The position numbers and the translations under genes were made by a program. This document shows, one piece after another, positions 1-12,478 of a stretch of 64,000 nucleotides of DNA (its first letter is position 1; the number at the start of each line of letters is the position of its first letter). The DNA comes from Asterias rubens (Eukaryota > Echinodermata > Asteroidea > Forcipulatida > Asteriidae): the NCBI RefSeq assembly GCF_902459465.1, contig NC_047062.1, forward strand, positions 4,032,501-4,096,500, read 5' to 3'. Below the pieces are notes generated by a model. That model searched no databases. It had not been told where the DNA came from and was given only the letters and a program-made list of their open reading frames with translations.

Positions 1-398
1 GAATTCCCATTTTTGTTCGTATTCTCACAGTCTGCCGTGTGTACGCAAGACGCACGACGCGCAAATTTTGAATTGTGTTTTGTTAACGCTGTGCAGTCAA
101 GACGGTGACCAAGAATTCATGCGTCTAAGCTTGCATTATGCGTCTTGCACGCGAATGTATACGCGTACGCATGACAGACAACACTGTGAGAAAACGATCG
201 AAACTGGAATTTTTTAATGTTGGAAGCTGCATTATTTCACGAAAATGACGGATTTGTGAGGAAAATATGAGAACCAAAACCCACCGCAGAAAAATGTATG
301 CCGCCATGGAATGTGAATCTGTTGAAATTAGTGGCTTGTTGCAGGTAAGATTTAAGTTATGAAGCTGTGAAATTGTTCCGCCCCAGAAACGGGCCTCA

Positions 399-553
399 AT
401 AGACCTTATGCACATGACGTCATTTCAGTACGGCGCCCTCGCCTTGAGGTCAAAAGGAGGTTGTTCATTGGCCAATCTATGTGCGTTTCGATTGTTTCTT
501 CACCGTTTGACCTCAAAGATGGCGGCTGGATGACGTCAATGCATAAGGTCTAT
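399..553. repeat. MITE with about 25-bp inverted ends containing TGACGTCA/TGACGTC
   Basis: The ends are inverted copies of each other: ATAGACCTTATGCACATGACG on the left is matched, with small differences, by TGACGTCAATGCATAAGGTC on the right. The interior has a second inverted pair (TTGAGGTCAAA / TTTGACCTCAAA). No coding content is visible. Each end carries a cAMP-response-element-like TGACGTCA core. Confidence 0.7.
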
Positions 554-654
554 AGTTATTTGCGTACAGATAAAGAGTCCTATATAGGGCTAGTTACCAC
601 CCAAAACTGTGACTGCAGGGTGCCACACTCAATTTTTGCTTAGCAAATACATTT

Positions 655-935
655 CTCAAGCAGTATTTTTTGGCTTTTTGACATTGGCCCTTGAGTAAAA
701 CAATGTCATGAAAATCATTTTCGTCTCACTGGTCATGAGATGCAAATTATTTTAGCGTGTAAAAACGTATTTTCATGACATTGTTTTACTCATTTCTCAA
801 AAAGTATCAGCAACTATCATTTTAAGGTACGCTTCTACTATCTATATCTTCAAACGGGTTCTACCTCCATGGTTTAATGTAAATCTGTGGACATTGTGTT
901 TTGTGTAACAAAAAGTACCCAAATCCTTTAATATA
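655..935. repeat. Dispersed repeat family E, copy 1
   Basis: This stretch matches 30020-30395 closely. Both contain an inverted pair, GAGTAAAACAATGTCATGA and its complement, about 100 bp apart, followed by a shared tail including ATGTAAATCTGTGGACATTG. It is a non-coding dispersed element. The ORFs across it are not genes. Confidence 0.75.
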
Positions 936-1124
936 TTCATTCCAAGGACCGTTATTGACCTTCCTCTTATCAAATATCCCCTCACTCTTTTATAATTTAC
1001 AAGCTTTGAGTCCGTTAAGTCAACAATAAATAGTTCGTAAGAGTAGTTTCGCATTGTGAGATAAAAATAATGACGTCATAAATTGAGGTAGTTTAAAACG
1101 ACGGGATGATGCAACCCAGTGATT

Positions 1125-1502
1125 TAAAGGCAACGGACACTATTGGTAATTAGTCAAAATAATTGTAGGCATAACAACTTACTTCTGATAACGATCAATG
1201 GAGAGCTTAAGTAACGTACTTTCGAGAAAGAAGTATTTTTTCACTACCTCAGTTTAAGATTTTGAGGTCCCGAAATCAAGCATTATGAAAGCACACAACT
1301 TCGTGTTACACTAAAGGTGTTTTCTTCCATTGTTATCTCGCAACTTCGACGACCGATTGAGCTCAAATTTTCACAGGTTTGTTATTTTGTGCATATAATG
1401 AGATCATAGAGCTATATATATTGAAGCTCTATGGTTGAGATACACCAAGTGAGAAGACTGGTATTTAACAATACAATTACTGAAGGTGTCCAGTGCCTCT
1501 AA
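1125..1502 (+). repeat. TTAA-flanked MITE family A, copy 1
   Basis: It starts TTTAAAGGCAACGGACACTA and ends with GTGTCCAGTGCCTCTAAA, an imperfect inverted terminal repeat. The interior shares the family blocks: CTTACTTCTG, TTTTCGAGAAAGAAGTA, CAACTTCGTGT, TTATCTCGCAACTTCGACGA and CAAGTGAGAAGACTGG. The same family recurs at 7616, 12153, 29363, 44048, 56620 and 61463, with partial copies at 6640 and 26216. Confidence 0.85.
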
Positions 1503-1905
1503 AATCCTTTGTCATTATTTTTCATACGGTATATTTCCGCCTAAAATACTGCCAAGAGCTCGGAGAAATCGGTATTAGAAACTCCCACAAATTAATGACC
1601 AAGTTGTATACACTAAGGGTTTCAGGGACAAAAATCACACAGAAAAAGGTAACAATGTAGAGAGAGGCTATAGAAACAAATCAAAACTTGTAAACATTTA
1701 ACAAAGGTTTCAGGGGTTCGACCCAGAGGAAGAAAGGGGATGGAACTCTGATGTTATGCTTAATAAATAACTATTAAATCAGCATCACAGATCGTGTATC
1801 AGATAGACTTGCGAATAAGTCAATCGATCTCTGTCGTGGTGATAACGAAACGGCTCTCGCGCAACTATCTCGAGAGATGGCTGCTCTGTGCGAGAGAGAC
1901 TAAAG

Positions 1906-2146
1906 CCGGTGTCCGATGCAATTTTGTACGCCATGCAATACTGTCCGCTCCGGACACTTTTGCATATGCACTCGTGTCCGGGCGGACACAATTGCATTAT
2001 GCAGCAGCGTCCGGGCGGACACGATTGCATATGCAAAACCGTCCGGCGGACATGATTGCATATGCAATAATGTCGGACATTATTGCATATGCAATCATGT
2101 CCTCCGGATAGTATTGCATAGATGACATAATTGCACGCGACACCGG
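1906..2146. repeat. Foldback element of alternating palindromes (TTGCATATGCAA and GTCCGGCGGAC)
   Basis: The outer ends are inverted (AAAGCCGGTGTC versus GACACCGGCCT). Between them two palindrome types alternate roughly every 25-35 bp. One is GTCC(GG)GCGGAC, seen near 1975, 2009, 2040 and in degenerate form near 2072 and 2100. The other is TTGCATATGCAA or a near copy, near 1960, 1993, 2025, 2056 and 2084. No protein is supported. TTGCATATGCAA resembles POU/octamer sites, but that functional reading is speculation. Confidence 0.7.
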
Positions 2147-2815
2147 CCTCAGTTCGAGCTTTGCGTCAACTCAAAACAGTCGGCGACTGACTCTTCAGGA
2201 TCACACTGCGCCTTTAGCTAAGACCTTCGGGAACTTTTCAGTCGGCGATTATTTACGACCTGAGCGTAACTGTAATGATTTTAAGACAATATGAAACAGT
2301 CGCCGCTCGAAAATCTAACAGTCGCAAGAGTAGAACAGTAATTTCAACTTGTACGACGGTGATCCCGACGGTCGTGAACCAATCGCAGGCGCACGATTTA
2401 TCACATTTTGTCAGCGCCGATATGCGGCCTTTAATCACTGTTCTCACGATACGGTTAAATGGGACTGTAGTCGTGAGAGCAGTAGTCTCGCGCCCAGCCA
2501 GCCAGACAATTTATCAGAGAGAATACTTCCTTTTGACAATAGGTATCTACTTGCAAAATTGCATTAAAAACATTTGGCTATAATATAATACATAAAAAAG
2601 CGTTGCTCTATAGGTCTTAAGATGACATTCTGACCGCTCATGATCATGACAAGCGAGTGCCGACTCTAGATCCATGCGTGTGTAAAAAGGAAATACAAAA
2701 TAATTAAGCGGGAAATACATTTAGGCAGACTACAGCATGCATTATGATCGTATTCAAACTACAAGCTGTACGGAGAGCCGGCCCCTTGGCATTGTTTATC
2801 TTCTTCTCTTTTGTA

Positions 2816-5800
2816 TCACGGAATTACGGCTTTTGACTTATTGAAATCTTTCCTGTTGTGCACCATTCGTACTTGCTCTTGGATCGCCTCTGGTCCATCT
2901 CCCGTGTAAAATATAGGAATGCTCTCCCCTTTTTGTTCAACGACTTCACCGGGTACCGTGGCGGTCAGAATCTTCTCTCGAGATCTGAGGAAGTACGGAG
3001 TTCTAGAGAGGGGTACAACGGCGGGAAGCTCTAACTCATTGTTGTTGTTCTCGTTTTTTGGCAAGATTTCTGACGTTTGGTTCGGTTGATCATTGTTGTA
3101 CTCCTGCACTGGTTTGAGCGTGGGTATTTGGTGCTTACGATGATTTGTAAGCAAGCTCTGCTTAGCACGAAGATGCGCCGGAGTGGCGATTTCGTCGATG
3201 TGGTGTGTGAACCCGCTCTTGTGCTTGTCCAAGTTGTCCAAAGACCGTTTGAACTGTCTCTTCTGTCGGTCTAAGACAGCCGTGCTGTACGCCCTCTCAC
3301 CGTCAATCCTTCTCATGACGCTGTTGAGACGACTGCGTTCTACATCGTTCAACACGGAGACCCGTGACGCAGTGCGTCTAGTCTGCCGTACGATATTCAT
3401 GTATTTGGAGTAGGTGGCCGACTCGGATTTGCCGATGTTGACACCACTCTCGCCGCTGAGGGCACATGCTTTTAGAGGATCAAGATACGTACCTAAAGGG
3501 GAAATCAAAAAGAATGATCAACAAAATAACATTGGAATCGCTTACGGGGTTTGATATAACCATATAATGTGACTGATATTACGTCAGACCATGGAAATGT
3601 TCCATCATGGTCAGTCGGTTCAGACCAAACTACGTTCATCGGCAATGGGCTATTAGTGTTGTATAACTCGTGACAAATTTTCTTAATACGTTACATTCAT
3701 ACCTCTAAACATTAATGACAACAAAGTGATCTCGCACATATTCACAAAGAAATGCCAATCACCAAATTGAATGTGGAAAGATTATGCAGTCTGACCCATT
3801 TTGCGTATAATTGTATACCGTGATGTAAATGCGTACGGGCCTGCCTACATTATTTTTGAACCCCAGGATTGGACGACCAATGCCGACCAATGGCCGACAA
3901 ATCTCAGTTGTCCAGTCTCCACAGCTTGCAGTCATTAGACCGGAGGAAATTTTTGTGTACATTGAAATTGCCGTCCCCAACAGAATTTCCCGATTTTTTT
4001 TTACGGATTTCCTTTTTTTTTTAACGATTAAGAAGAAAACAAATTCCCCATTGAAAAGCACTACAATACGACAGTGGCAATTTTGATGAACAGAAATCAC
4101 AAATGCAACCTAAATGGTTTGGACCATTTTTGTCATTCACTATTGTCGACTTTCACTATATAAAAACAGGTTGCTATATGATTAGATTTCTTAGTTGACT
4201 CTTCTCCTAAAACGCTTGGCAACAGAGAACATTCACGAGACAGACAGTACTAGACTTTACAAAACCTCATCATACCCTGTATCATCTTCATAGCAACCGA
4301 AGAATGTCAAGAAACTATGAAGAGCAGTCTCAATTTCACATGTCACTCCGAGTCTAAAGGCGAGAACGCATTCCTATATTCACCAAGGTAAACAACTCCG
4401 CGAACTCCTAAAAGGCAGACAATGTCCTTCATATATCCAATCATGGAGAAAGGATCCAATCTATAATGGCTTGATTAACGGTGATCTTTCTCCTTTTCCC
4501 GGTAAATGAGTAAATCCAGTCCAACTGTAACGACACTGAGGCACAAACAGCAGCTACATAACCCTTCACTCAGTGAATCAGAAGTGCCGGTATAGAATCT
4601 CCCCGATTGTACATAACATGTAGGCCTAAACCACTGAACAGCCTTGAGTGACAATTCATGGGACTCTTTCTGGATTAAACGTCCATTATTTGAAGGCAAA
4701 GTTGTACCCCAGCCTCTATGGTGATACAGACAATAAACGAAATGAGCTTACAGAACACTCGGCAGCGGCTTTGTCATTCGAACTATCCACTCGTTCATCC
4801 ACAAACAGATTCAGTGCTCTTCTGTATAAATACACAAAATAATCCAAGCAAGACGCCATTCAATAACTTGTGCAAATTAGTATGAGGAGTGTTCCTGGGA
4901 AAAAAATCAATCACAAATCTTGCGGAGCTCAAGGCTTCGAGTCTACGACGAGGCTCATCTATAAGAACAGCTCAAGAAGCCCACATAGTTCTCTTCAATC
5001 TTGCTCATAACCTTCTGGCCTGAATCGTTCTATTTTCTTCTGTCCAGATCACTAACATTTTGAAGATTTAAACCTTTCCCCCTCTTTCTTTCCAACCTTC
5101 TGTCTTGATGGGATTACAACTGTGGCAATACGACACGTGCCATTCTTAAACAAAAGAATCTTGTGATTTAAGTGAATTTACTCACTTTATTTTATTTAGT
5201 GACAACCAAATTGACCAATGTGTGGATGAACATGAGCGGGGGGCCAAGACTCCACCCGACTTGTCTTTTAACACACTCAGCATGGAAGTTAATTTAAAGT
5301 TCCAGCTGTATCAATGTGTACTATTCTTTCGATAATTCCATCCTGAAAATAGTTGTACAATTCATTTTGAGATAATGGTGGACACTTTGTTTATTTGCAC
5401 TGTTTTGGTTTGGGTAATGTCTGTATACACCTAAACCAGATGGTGCACTCGTTTACCATTATCTCAAATGCTAACTTACACCCTAACAAAATGCTTAGGC
5501 CTATTATAAAAAGGAAAATAACTTAAAACTGTATAGCTTTAAAAATTTTAATTTAAGACCCACATCACATGCAAATGCTAATGTTTGCTCTTGGACTATC
5601 TTAGACAAGCACCCGTCTTTCCAGTCCACCCGGTTTTCAGTTGACAAACCAAACCTTTTTAAAAATAGTCCTCCAATATTTCATGCTACATGTATTTGAA
5701 TTGACACAAAGCTTTAGAACAACCTTTCATTATAGATTTTGGCAGAGCAATGCAATTGACATGTACATCAGGACACCTGTGTGCGGTATACTTTAATCTA

Positions 5801-5941
5801 ATACACATCCATGTGTTTCAAATGAGAAGACTCAAATTCTCAAAGTGACCACATGGAAAGAATACGTTTTGACTTTCACTCACCCCTCGGTTTAGAAGTA
5901 GCATTGATGGAGTTGGCGCTGTCATCTGATTTGGTTTCCAT
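2816..5941 (-). CDS. Unrecognised two-coding-exon protein, 244 aa
   Basis: I do not recognise the family. The terminal coding exon is 3492 down to 2816: the acceptor AG is at 3494-3493 after a T-rich tract, and the stop is at 2816. The proposed first coding exon is 5941 down to 5884. Its ATG sits in a very strong context (CACCATGG) with an in-frame stop upstream. It ends at a GTGAGT donor in phase 1, which matches the terminal exon and gives a Gly across the junction. The upstream part of that exon (to 6014) has an acceptor and would be 5' UTR. The product starts METKSDDSANS. A basic, probably helical region at about residues 50-105 is rich in Arg/Lys/Leu (RQTRRTASRV, RLNSVMRRID). An Asn/Glu-rich linker and a conserved-looking tail (PIFYTGDGPEAIQEQ) follow. 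There is no signal peptide or membrane segment. A GATAAA sits about 15 nt past the stop. The terminal exon is better supported than the first; a competing phase-compatible upstream exon near 14025-14130 cannot be excluded. Confidence 0.6.
3509..5883. other. Putative intron of the unrecognised gene; no other feature seen
   Basis: This AT-rich stretch separates the two proposed coding exons. Short ORFs occur on both strands (for example around 3829-4100 and 4475-4842) but lack family resemblance or splice support. No known repeat family from this window was recognised here. Confidence 0.4.
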
Positions 5942-6639
5942 GGTGATGCAGCCCTGCTCCTCATACTCGGCCTACTCGATAAGACAACATCCATGTGACT
6001 GCCAGGTGCTTCAACTGCGTACAAAGAAAATAGTCCACAGTTTGAGGCAGATTGATATAATAACTGTTCGCCAAACAGAAACCACACTGCAAAATCCGAT
6101 GTGGTGTCGGGAAACCACGTCATTACGGTATACCCTTGTCACGGCCAACTCGTATACTTTATAGGTAGCTATGGTCTCTGTATTTTTCATGGTAAAATGA
6201 CCAAACCAAATGGACCGATGGCACTATTGCAGCGCTTTACAATAACTCCCACTTCATTTAATTTGTGATCCAGGCCATCACGTCACTAGGCATACAAATA
6301 TCTCGCCGTAGATTGTCGTTACCAATACATCATTGTTGCTTAGAAAAACACCATAGCTCAGTTCCAATACCAGTTGTCAAAGACCGTCACTGTAATTATT
6401 TTGACTACCTCTCGATGCTCGAACCCAGTGGCAGTAATCGCGCAGTAAATGCCACCAGACATACCATTATGTTCCTGTCACTCCATGATCGAAACACGCT
6501 AGGGTAGGGGTTTCGTTAGCTTAGAAATTAGAAACATAGCCCTACATTTAGTTGTGTCGAAACTTATAATAGGTGATGTAACTTTAAATGACCGTGGTAT
6601 TGTCAAACGTGTGACATTTCTAAGCTAAACAGCAGTTAG

Positions 6640-6800
6640 GCAGTGAACAGTATTGGTAATTACTCAACATAATCATAAGCATAAAACCTGGTAACGAATA
6701 ATGGGGAGCTGTTGATAGTATAAAACATTGTGAGAAACGGCTCCCTCCTGAGTAACGTTGTTTTCGAGAAATAAGTAATTTTCCACGAATTTGAATTTCT
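6640..6800 (+). repeat. MITE family A, truncated copy 2
   Basis: Only the left part of the family is present: AACAGTATTGGTAATTACTC, then GGTAACGAATAATGGGGAGC, the AAACGGCTCCCTC block and TTTTCGAGAAATAAGTA. The match stops near 6800, so the right terminus is missing. Confidence 0.7.
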
Positions 6801-7615
6801 CACCCCATGATCGATCACGCTATGGGTTGGGGTTTCGTATAGGTTAGAAATTAGGAACATAGCCATACATTAGTTGTGTCGGAACTTATAATAGGCAATG
6901 TAACTTTAAATAATGACCGTGGTATTGTCAAACGGAAAATCAGTAATATTTAATATGAATGGGCCACATAAGAAAATGAGGGAACATGCTGTAAGATATT
7001 GTACGCCCAATATTGCAAAAAAAACTGGTTTTTTTTTACATTTCCACGGTGTACGGTTATATCCTCTTTAAAAAAAAAATGGGGATCAGCTAGACAAAAT
7101 GTTTAAGCCGATAACAAGAAAATTTAGCAGTTTCCACAGCAACACGATAAATATTTAAGAATACCAGGCATTCACGTCCAGACTGTTTATTATGAAAACA
7201 AATCTTGGAAAAAGTATTTCAAAAATTGTTATGAGCCATGAAGGTTTTTCAATTCTGTATAATGGCGCACCCAAGGGAGACACATCTCTGTGGTGCAGTC
7301 ACTCTGTGGAGACTCCCTGTGAAAACCCTGTGTGGACGTGTGTAGTGTCCACATGCACAGTATTTCAAAACTATATATGTCTTTAATATGTGGATCAGGT
7401 CCACAACCCGTGTGTAAAGCACTTACCCACTATTTACAACGAAGACGAAGAGCCTTACAGTAATGCTTTGTAAAACAATCGAGGAAATTTTATGGGAAAA
7501 TTTTAAAAGGTTGGCGTTCAACTTCACTGAATAAAGATATGTTTTTCTGCCAATGATTCAGATTATGTTCTCCTCTATTAAATGTAGACCTGCCTGGAAA
7601 TGGAGTGACTGTTTT

Positions 7616-8006
7616 CAGTTAAAGGCAGTGGACACTATTGGTAATTACTCAAAATAATCATTAGCATAAAACCTGGTAACGAATAATGGGGAGCTGTTGA
7701 TAGTACATACTAAAACATTGTGAGAAACGGCTCCCTCTTGAGTAACGTTGTTTTCGAGAAAGAAGTAATTTTCCACGAATTTGATTTTGAGGCCTCAGAT
7801 TAGATTTTTAGGTCTCGAAATCAATCTTGAAAAGCACACAACTTCGTGTGAAAAGGGTGTTGTTTTTTCTTTCATTATTATCTCGCAACTTCGACGACCA
7901 ATTGAGCTCCAATTTTCACAGGTTTGTTATTTTATGCATTATGTTGAGCTACACCAAGTGAGAAGACTGGTCTTTGACAATTACCAATAGCGTCCAGTGT
8001 CTTAAG
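7616..8006 (+). repeat. MITE family A, copy 3
   Basis: A full-length copy with TTAAAGGCAGTGGACACTA at the left and AATAGCGTCCAGTGTCTTAA at the right, so TTAA stands at both ends. An ORF at 7781-7990 lies inside the element and is not a gene. Confidence 0.85.
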
Positions 8007-8326
8007 AACAAGTATAGGCTAGGCCTATATAGTAATCTTTCCCTTGCAGTAGTGATTCTTAAAGAGAATAAGGTGACACTACTATCCAACGAATCCAATG
8101 GAGAGTTGAACTAATATTAGTTATTGTTTGATCAGCGTTAGGAACTCAAAATCCTTTTCGCTACCGTCGATAGAGGTCTCACGGTCACTGGCCGTACAAA
8201 CAATCGATTAACGGCCAATTATTGGATAAGTCAATAAAGATAGATAGATTAATTGATTATATAAATAGATACGTGCAGATAATTATATAAAATTCCATTG
8301 TCCCACACCAGGGGCATTTAGTAACC

Positions 8327-8334
8327 CCCCCCCC

Positions 8335-8370
<36 letters not shown>
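8327..8370. repeat. C9-A34 homopolymer tract
   Basis: A run of nine C is followed by about 34 A. It could be a retroposon tail or simple slippage. No retroposon body is obvious upstream. Confidence 0.6.
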
Positions 8371-8371
<1 letters not shown>

Positions 8372-10579
8372 AGAAACAGAAACAAACAGCAACGACGCAC
8401 TATATATTAATGCCTTACTTCAAAGAACGGGAAAATTAACAACATTAAAATGCTACAATTAGGAACCGTAAAAACACTTAAATAAAATAAAGCAGTACTT
8501 AAGTAAGTTAATTCCAACAGACGACAGCAAATCAACATTTTAAGATTTAGCACTGTACACCACATGTACCGTGTGTCTAAAAAAGAAATACACCTTTTTT
8601 AAATGGCTGCTGCATAAAAAGAATATGATTATTGGGAAAAGGGTTTAGGTGTATGGATAGCTTAAGGTCTCAACTTTCATGACATAAAAAACTCCAATAA
8701 TAATTCATTCCTCAGTGAGCACTGTTCACTTTTAAGAAGGGTATAAAAATTAGGCCGCGCCGGAATTAGCCTCCCTTTGTTAGAGGCAAGTCCTTTGTAG
8801 CTTATAACCAACAGAATAAGTAGCCAACATCTCTGACATCCTTTTTTTCAACAAACCGTATTTGAATACAAATAAATTTCCGTCTGGTTGTTAAGAAAAA
8901 CCAATGAAATGTTCAAATAATCTTACAATAACTGAAATGTGGGGTGAAGGTTTTCATTCAAAGTCACACAAAAAATGTGAAAAATAAACCAGTTTGTATG
9001 GAAATTGCACAAGTAACTTCACCCCATCATGATTCCCACCACTGAGTCTACCATGCAGGGAAAGTTATAATGTTACATGAACAAACGCAATTCCTGTGCA
9101 CTCATGCATACAAAAATGGTTTAATAAACCACCAAATTCACTCAGCAAACCCAAACTGATCGCAATATTGATCATGCATTTTATCATACCCCCCCCCCCC
9201 CCAATTTTGTAAGCTCACAAAATGGAAGGCTAATTCCTGCGCAGCCCAATTTTCATACCCTTCACAAAAGTGAGCGGTGCTCACCCGGGCATAAATTATT
9301 TTCGGACTTCTTGGTGTCATAATAGTTGAGACGTAAGCTATCCAAACATATAAACCTTACCCCCAGAACAGTATATTTTATTATTCGGCAGCCATTTCAA
9401 ATAATGATAGTTTGTTTTGAGAGTATCATTTTGTGCAATTTTTTACGCTGTATACTACGCAATTCTCTGTTGTCTTGACAAATCATCAGATAAAATGAGC
9501 TGGGATCGAACAAAGACAAATTGAATAGAGTGGGATTTGAACCGACGACCCCAAAAAAGTGCCGCGCTATGTTGGCGATATCCCCGTTTTGTCAAGTGTC
9601 CCCAGTCAGGTGCCCTTTTACAGTGGTTGTTTGCCTATATATATATATATATACTTGATGTTTAAAACTCTGTTGCAAAATTGCGTTGAGTTAAAATGCC
9701 TCTATATCATACCAGTCATTTTCTCTGCCTGTCTGATTATCCTGCTGTATTATACATTTATGTACCTCTAGCCCTATATAGGACTCTGTCACTGTATGTA
9801 AGACCATGGAGGTAGACATAGAAAGTAAGACCACCAGGGCTAATGTACCTCACCATGTTGCCAAAAACGCAAACAGGTTTTAACCACAAACACTGCTTTA
9901 AACACATGTCAAGATAGCCTAAAGTGATAAAAGCCTTCAGAGCCTTTTGTAACAAATACCGGTCAAATTGACTAAGTAATACTTACGTCCCCGCCATCTC
10001 ACGAAAAAACGAACCTATGCAGCCACCGTTCTCACAAGCCGCTAGAAATAATGGTCCCGAATGATAAGTTTGTAATCAGGCCAGAGGAATGATGCTACAT
10101 CGCGCCCACAATCTCATGTTAAATACACACACAAACAAAATCAACGTTTTGTTTGCCTTGGTAGGCTAAAGGTAATTCCTTAAATGATCGATATGAGCAG
10201 CAAAACTACAGCGTGTTGCATTACAGAATCATCATTGTTGAGTCCATTGGATTGTTACGCCTGACATCCTTGATCAGGAATTTATGACAAAAGAGGTTAA
10301 CAAAGGATCTCGTTTATTTCACTTTTATGACCGAGACAACCAGTACCCCCAGTCGCGCAGTGAAAGTGGTTATTTACGCGGTAACTATGGGGTTCTAAAG
10401 AGTGTGTAGGTTTTGTTTGCTTAAAAAAATAGAGCGACAAAGTGGGTCGTTTTCGTTTATATATTGCGAGAGTATAAGCCGAGACCTATGATCCCATAAC
10501 CAAGACCTTTGATTATATACATGACAGTGTAGTCATAAATTGTATTCAAAACAATTCCTTTCAAATCGAGTTTTGATAT

Positions 10580-11205
10580 TAAAGTCACCTGGAAGTGGTA
10601 TTTTGTCAAAATAAAGCTTTTGTCACTAAAATATGTGTTATGATTTGACCTGATTTTTTTTCACGTTAGGCAAATGCTCCTTTAGGTTCGTTACGTCTTT
10701 CAGGTACCTTCTTCGACTTCCCCACTAGCTGGAAAAATTGTTGGGATGGCGTCATGTTTTAGAAAAGAACTATTCTCTCTATGTCAAAATGTGTAGTGTA
10801 TTTCGGATTCTCGAAGCACGACGGCTCGAAGTGTTTGCTGCACAGCGCTGGAAACGACTTGCAAACTGACCCCTATCTTAAGTTGTTTTGCTGCATCCAG
10901 CAGAAATACACCTGGTCGACATTGCCGGAAAAATGCAAGAAAAAAACTTATTCGAAACGTACAAACTCACGACTAGGACTTGAATGTACTTGCACGAACG
11001 TGTGTTCGATGTTCGATCGAGGCAAAGTCTGCCTCGATTGACGTCACAAAAGGGGTAGGCGGAGTCACCTCCCACACATTTTTCATTTTTTTTAAAACAT
11101 ATTAATCGTTAAAAACAATTACTCAAAACATTATTTTTTTGTTCAGAAACATAAACTCAAATGTTTGAAAGAAAAAAAATATATATTTCCAGGTGACTTT
11201 AAGCA
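10580..11205. repeat. TTAA-flanked element family C, copy 1
   Basis: It starts TTAAAGTCACCTGGAAGTGG and ends CCAGGTGACTTTAA, an inverted terminal repeat with TTAA at each end. The same termini and interior blocks (AAAGTCTGCCTCGATTGACG, AAAAGGGGTAGGCGGAGTC) occur at 62420-62878. The 86-aa ORF at 10781-11041 is internal to the element and shows no protein family. Confidence 0.8.
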
Positions 11206-11562
11206 TAAAACGATCTCATTGAAACATGAAACAGGAAAGTTCGAACTCCTCTAGTCCTTTCTCTGTGATTAAGTGTTTGAACATGATGAGGAGGTAAAAG
11301 CTGAAGTGGTCAGACAGCGACAAGTTGTTTGACGAGTCAGTCGGTCTTTTCATTCATAGAAAGCTATGCAAATAGACGAGTGCTCTTCAGAGTAACTTGT
11401 TACAAACCACCGAACAGAGGAAGTGCAGAACAAAAACTCCTCTTGCTTAATTTGCACCAATGTTGTTCCTCTGTGTAGCCGCCGTAAGTACGTTTTAAAG
11501 ACATGGGGTGGTTTGGGGTGGAGGAATAATTGTGTTTTGGGGAGCTATCGCCTAGTGACAAG

Positions 11563-11780
11563 GGCTCAATTTCATAGAGCTGCTAAGCACACAAATTTGC
11601 TTAGACTGAAACTTCTTCCTTGATAAAAACAGGACTACCAATCAAATTTCCAATTGTTGCATATTTCTAGTTGTTGGTATTCTGCTGTTGTTTGCAAATC
11701 CTGAAAATCACGTGGAAATTTGGTTGGTAACCCTGTTTTTATCAGGGAAAACATTTCATGCTAACCAAAACTTCAGGGCG
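11563..11780. repeat. MITE family F, copy 1
   Basis: The left end CTCAATTTCATAGAGCTGCT matches the left ends of the elements at 17652 and 59558. The interior has TAAGCA motifs typical of the family. The right end is degenerate. Confidence 0.6.
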
Positions 11781-12152
11781 GCCGTTTTCAGAGGTTTATA
11801 ACAGAAACGAATTGTCACAAGGGTTTTGAGTTGTTAGTTCGAGGTAGTCCCTACATAATCGTCAGGACTGTTGGTTGGCGATTAAAAAGCACGAACCATT
11901 ATTGCTACATCTGAAATTGCCTTTTCTCTATCTTAAATCTTGGTGCATGGTAATGATGTTATTCTGAATTAAACTCCATGGTACCCTTCATCTTCTTCAT
12001 TTCCTTCCCCTTCTTCATTTAGTGCAGCCTTCAAATAATTGAAGAAAAACGCAATGCCAGACACATTGTATATTCTATTACAATAACCCATGGGACCTAT
12101 TTAAGTCCGAATCCGAAGGACGAAGCAATTATTGCCAAGTGTATTGATTCAA

Positions 12153-12478
12153 GGCACTGGACACTATTGGTAATGTTACTCTAACTAATTGTTAGCATAC
12201 AAACTTACTTCGTAAAGAGTAATGGAGAGCCGTTGATAGTATAAAACATTGTAAGAAACGGCTCCCTCTGAAATAACGTAGTTTTCGAGAAAGAGGTGTT
12301 TGACTTCGAGACCTCAGAATTAGAAATCAAGATCTGAAAGCGGCTTCGTGTGACACTGACTGTTTTATTTTTCCATTAATATCTCGCAATTTCGACCACC
12401 AATTGAGTTCAAATGTTCACAGGTTTGTTAGCTTTATGAGAAGACTGGTCTTCGACAATTACAAGAAGGTGTCGATTC
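12153..12478 (+). repeat. MITE family A, copy 4 (diverged, deleted)
   Basis: It starts AAGGCACTGGACACTATTGG and keeps the AAACGGCTCCCTC, TCGAGAAAGAGG and TATCTCGCAATTTCGACC blocks. The CACCAAGTGAG block is lost and the right end (GAAGGTGTCGATTCTTTA) is eroded. Confidence 0.8.

Noticed and set aside
10781-11041. 86-aa plus-strand ORF
   Set aside because: It lies entirely within repeat element C and the frame is not shared with the second copy in a recognisable protein.
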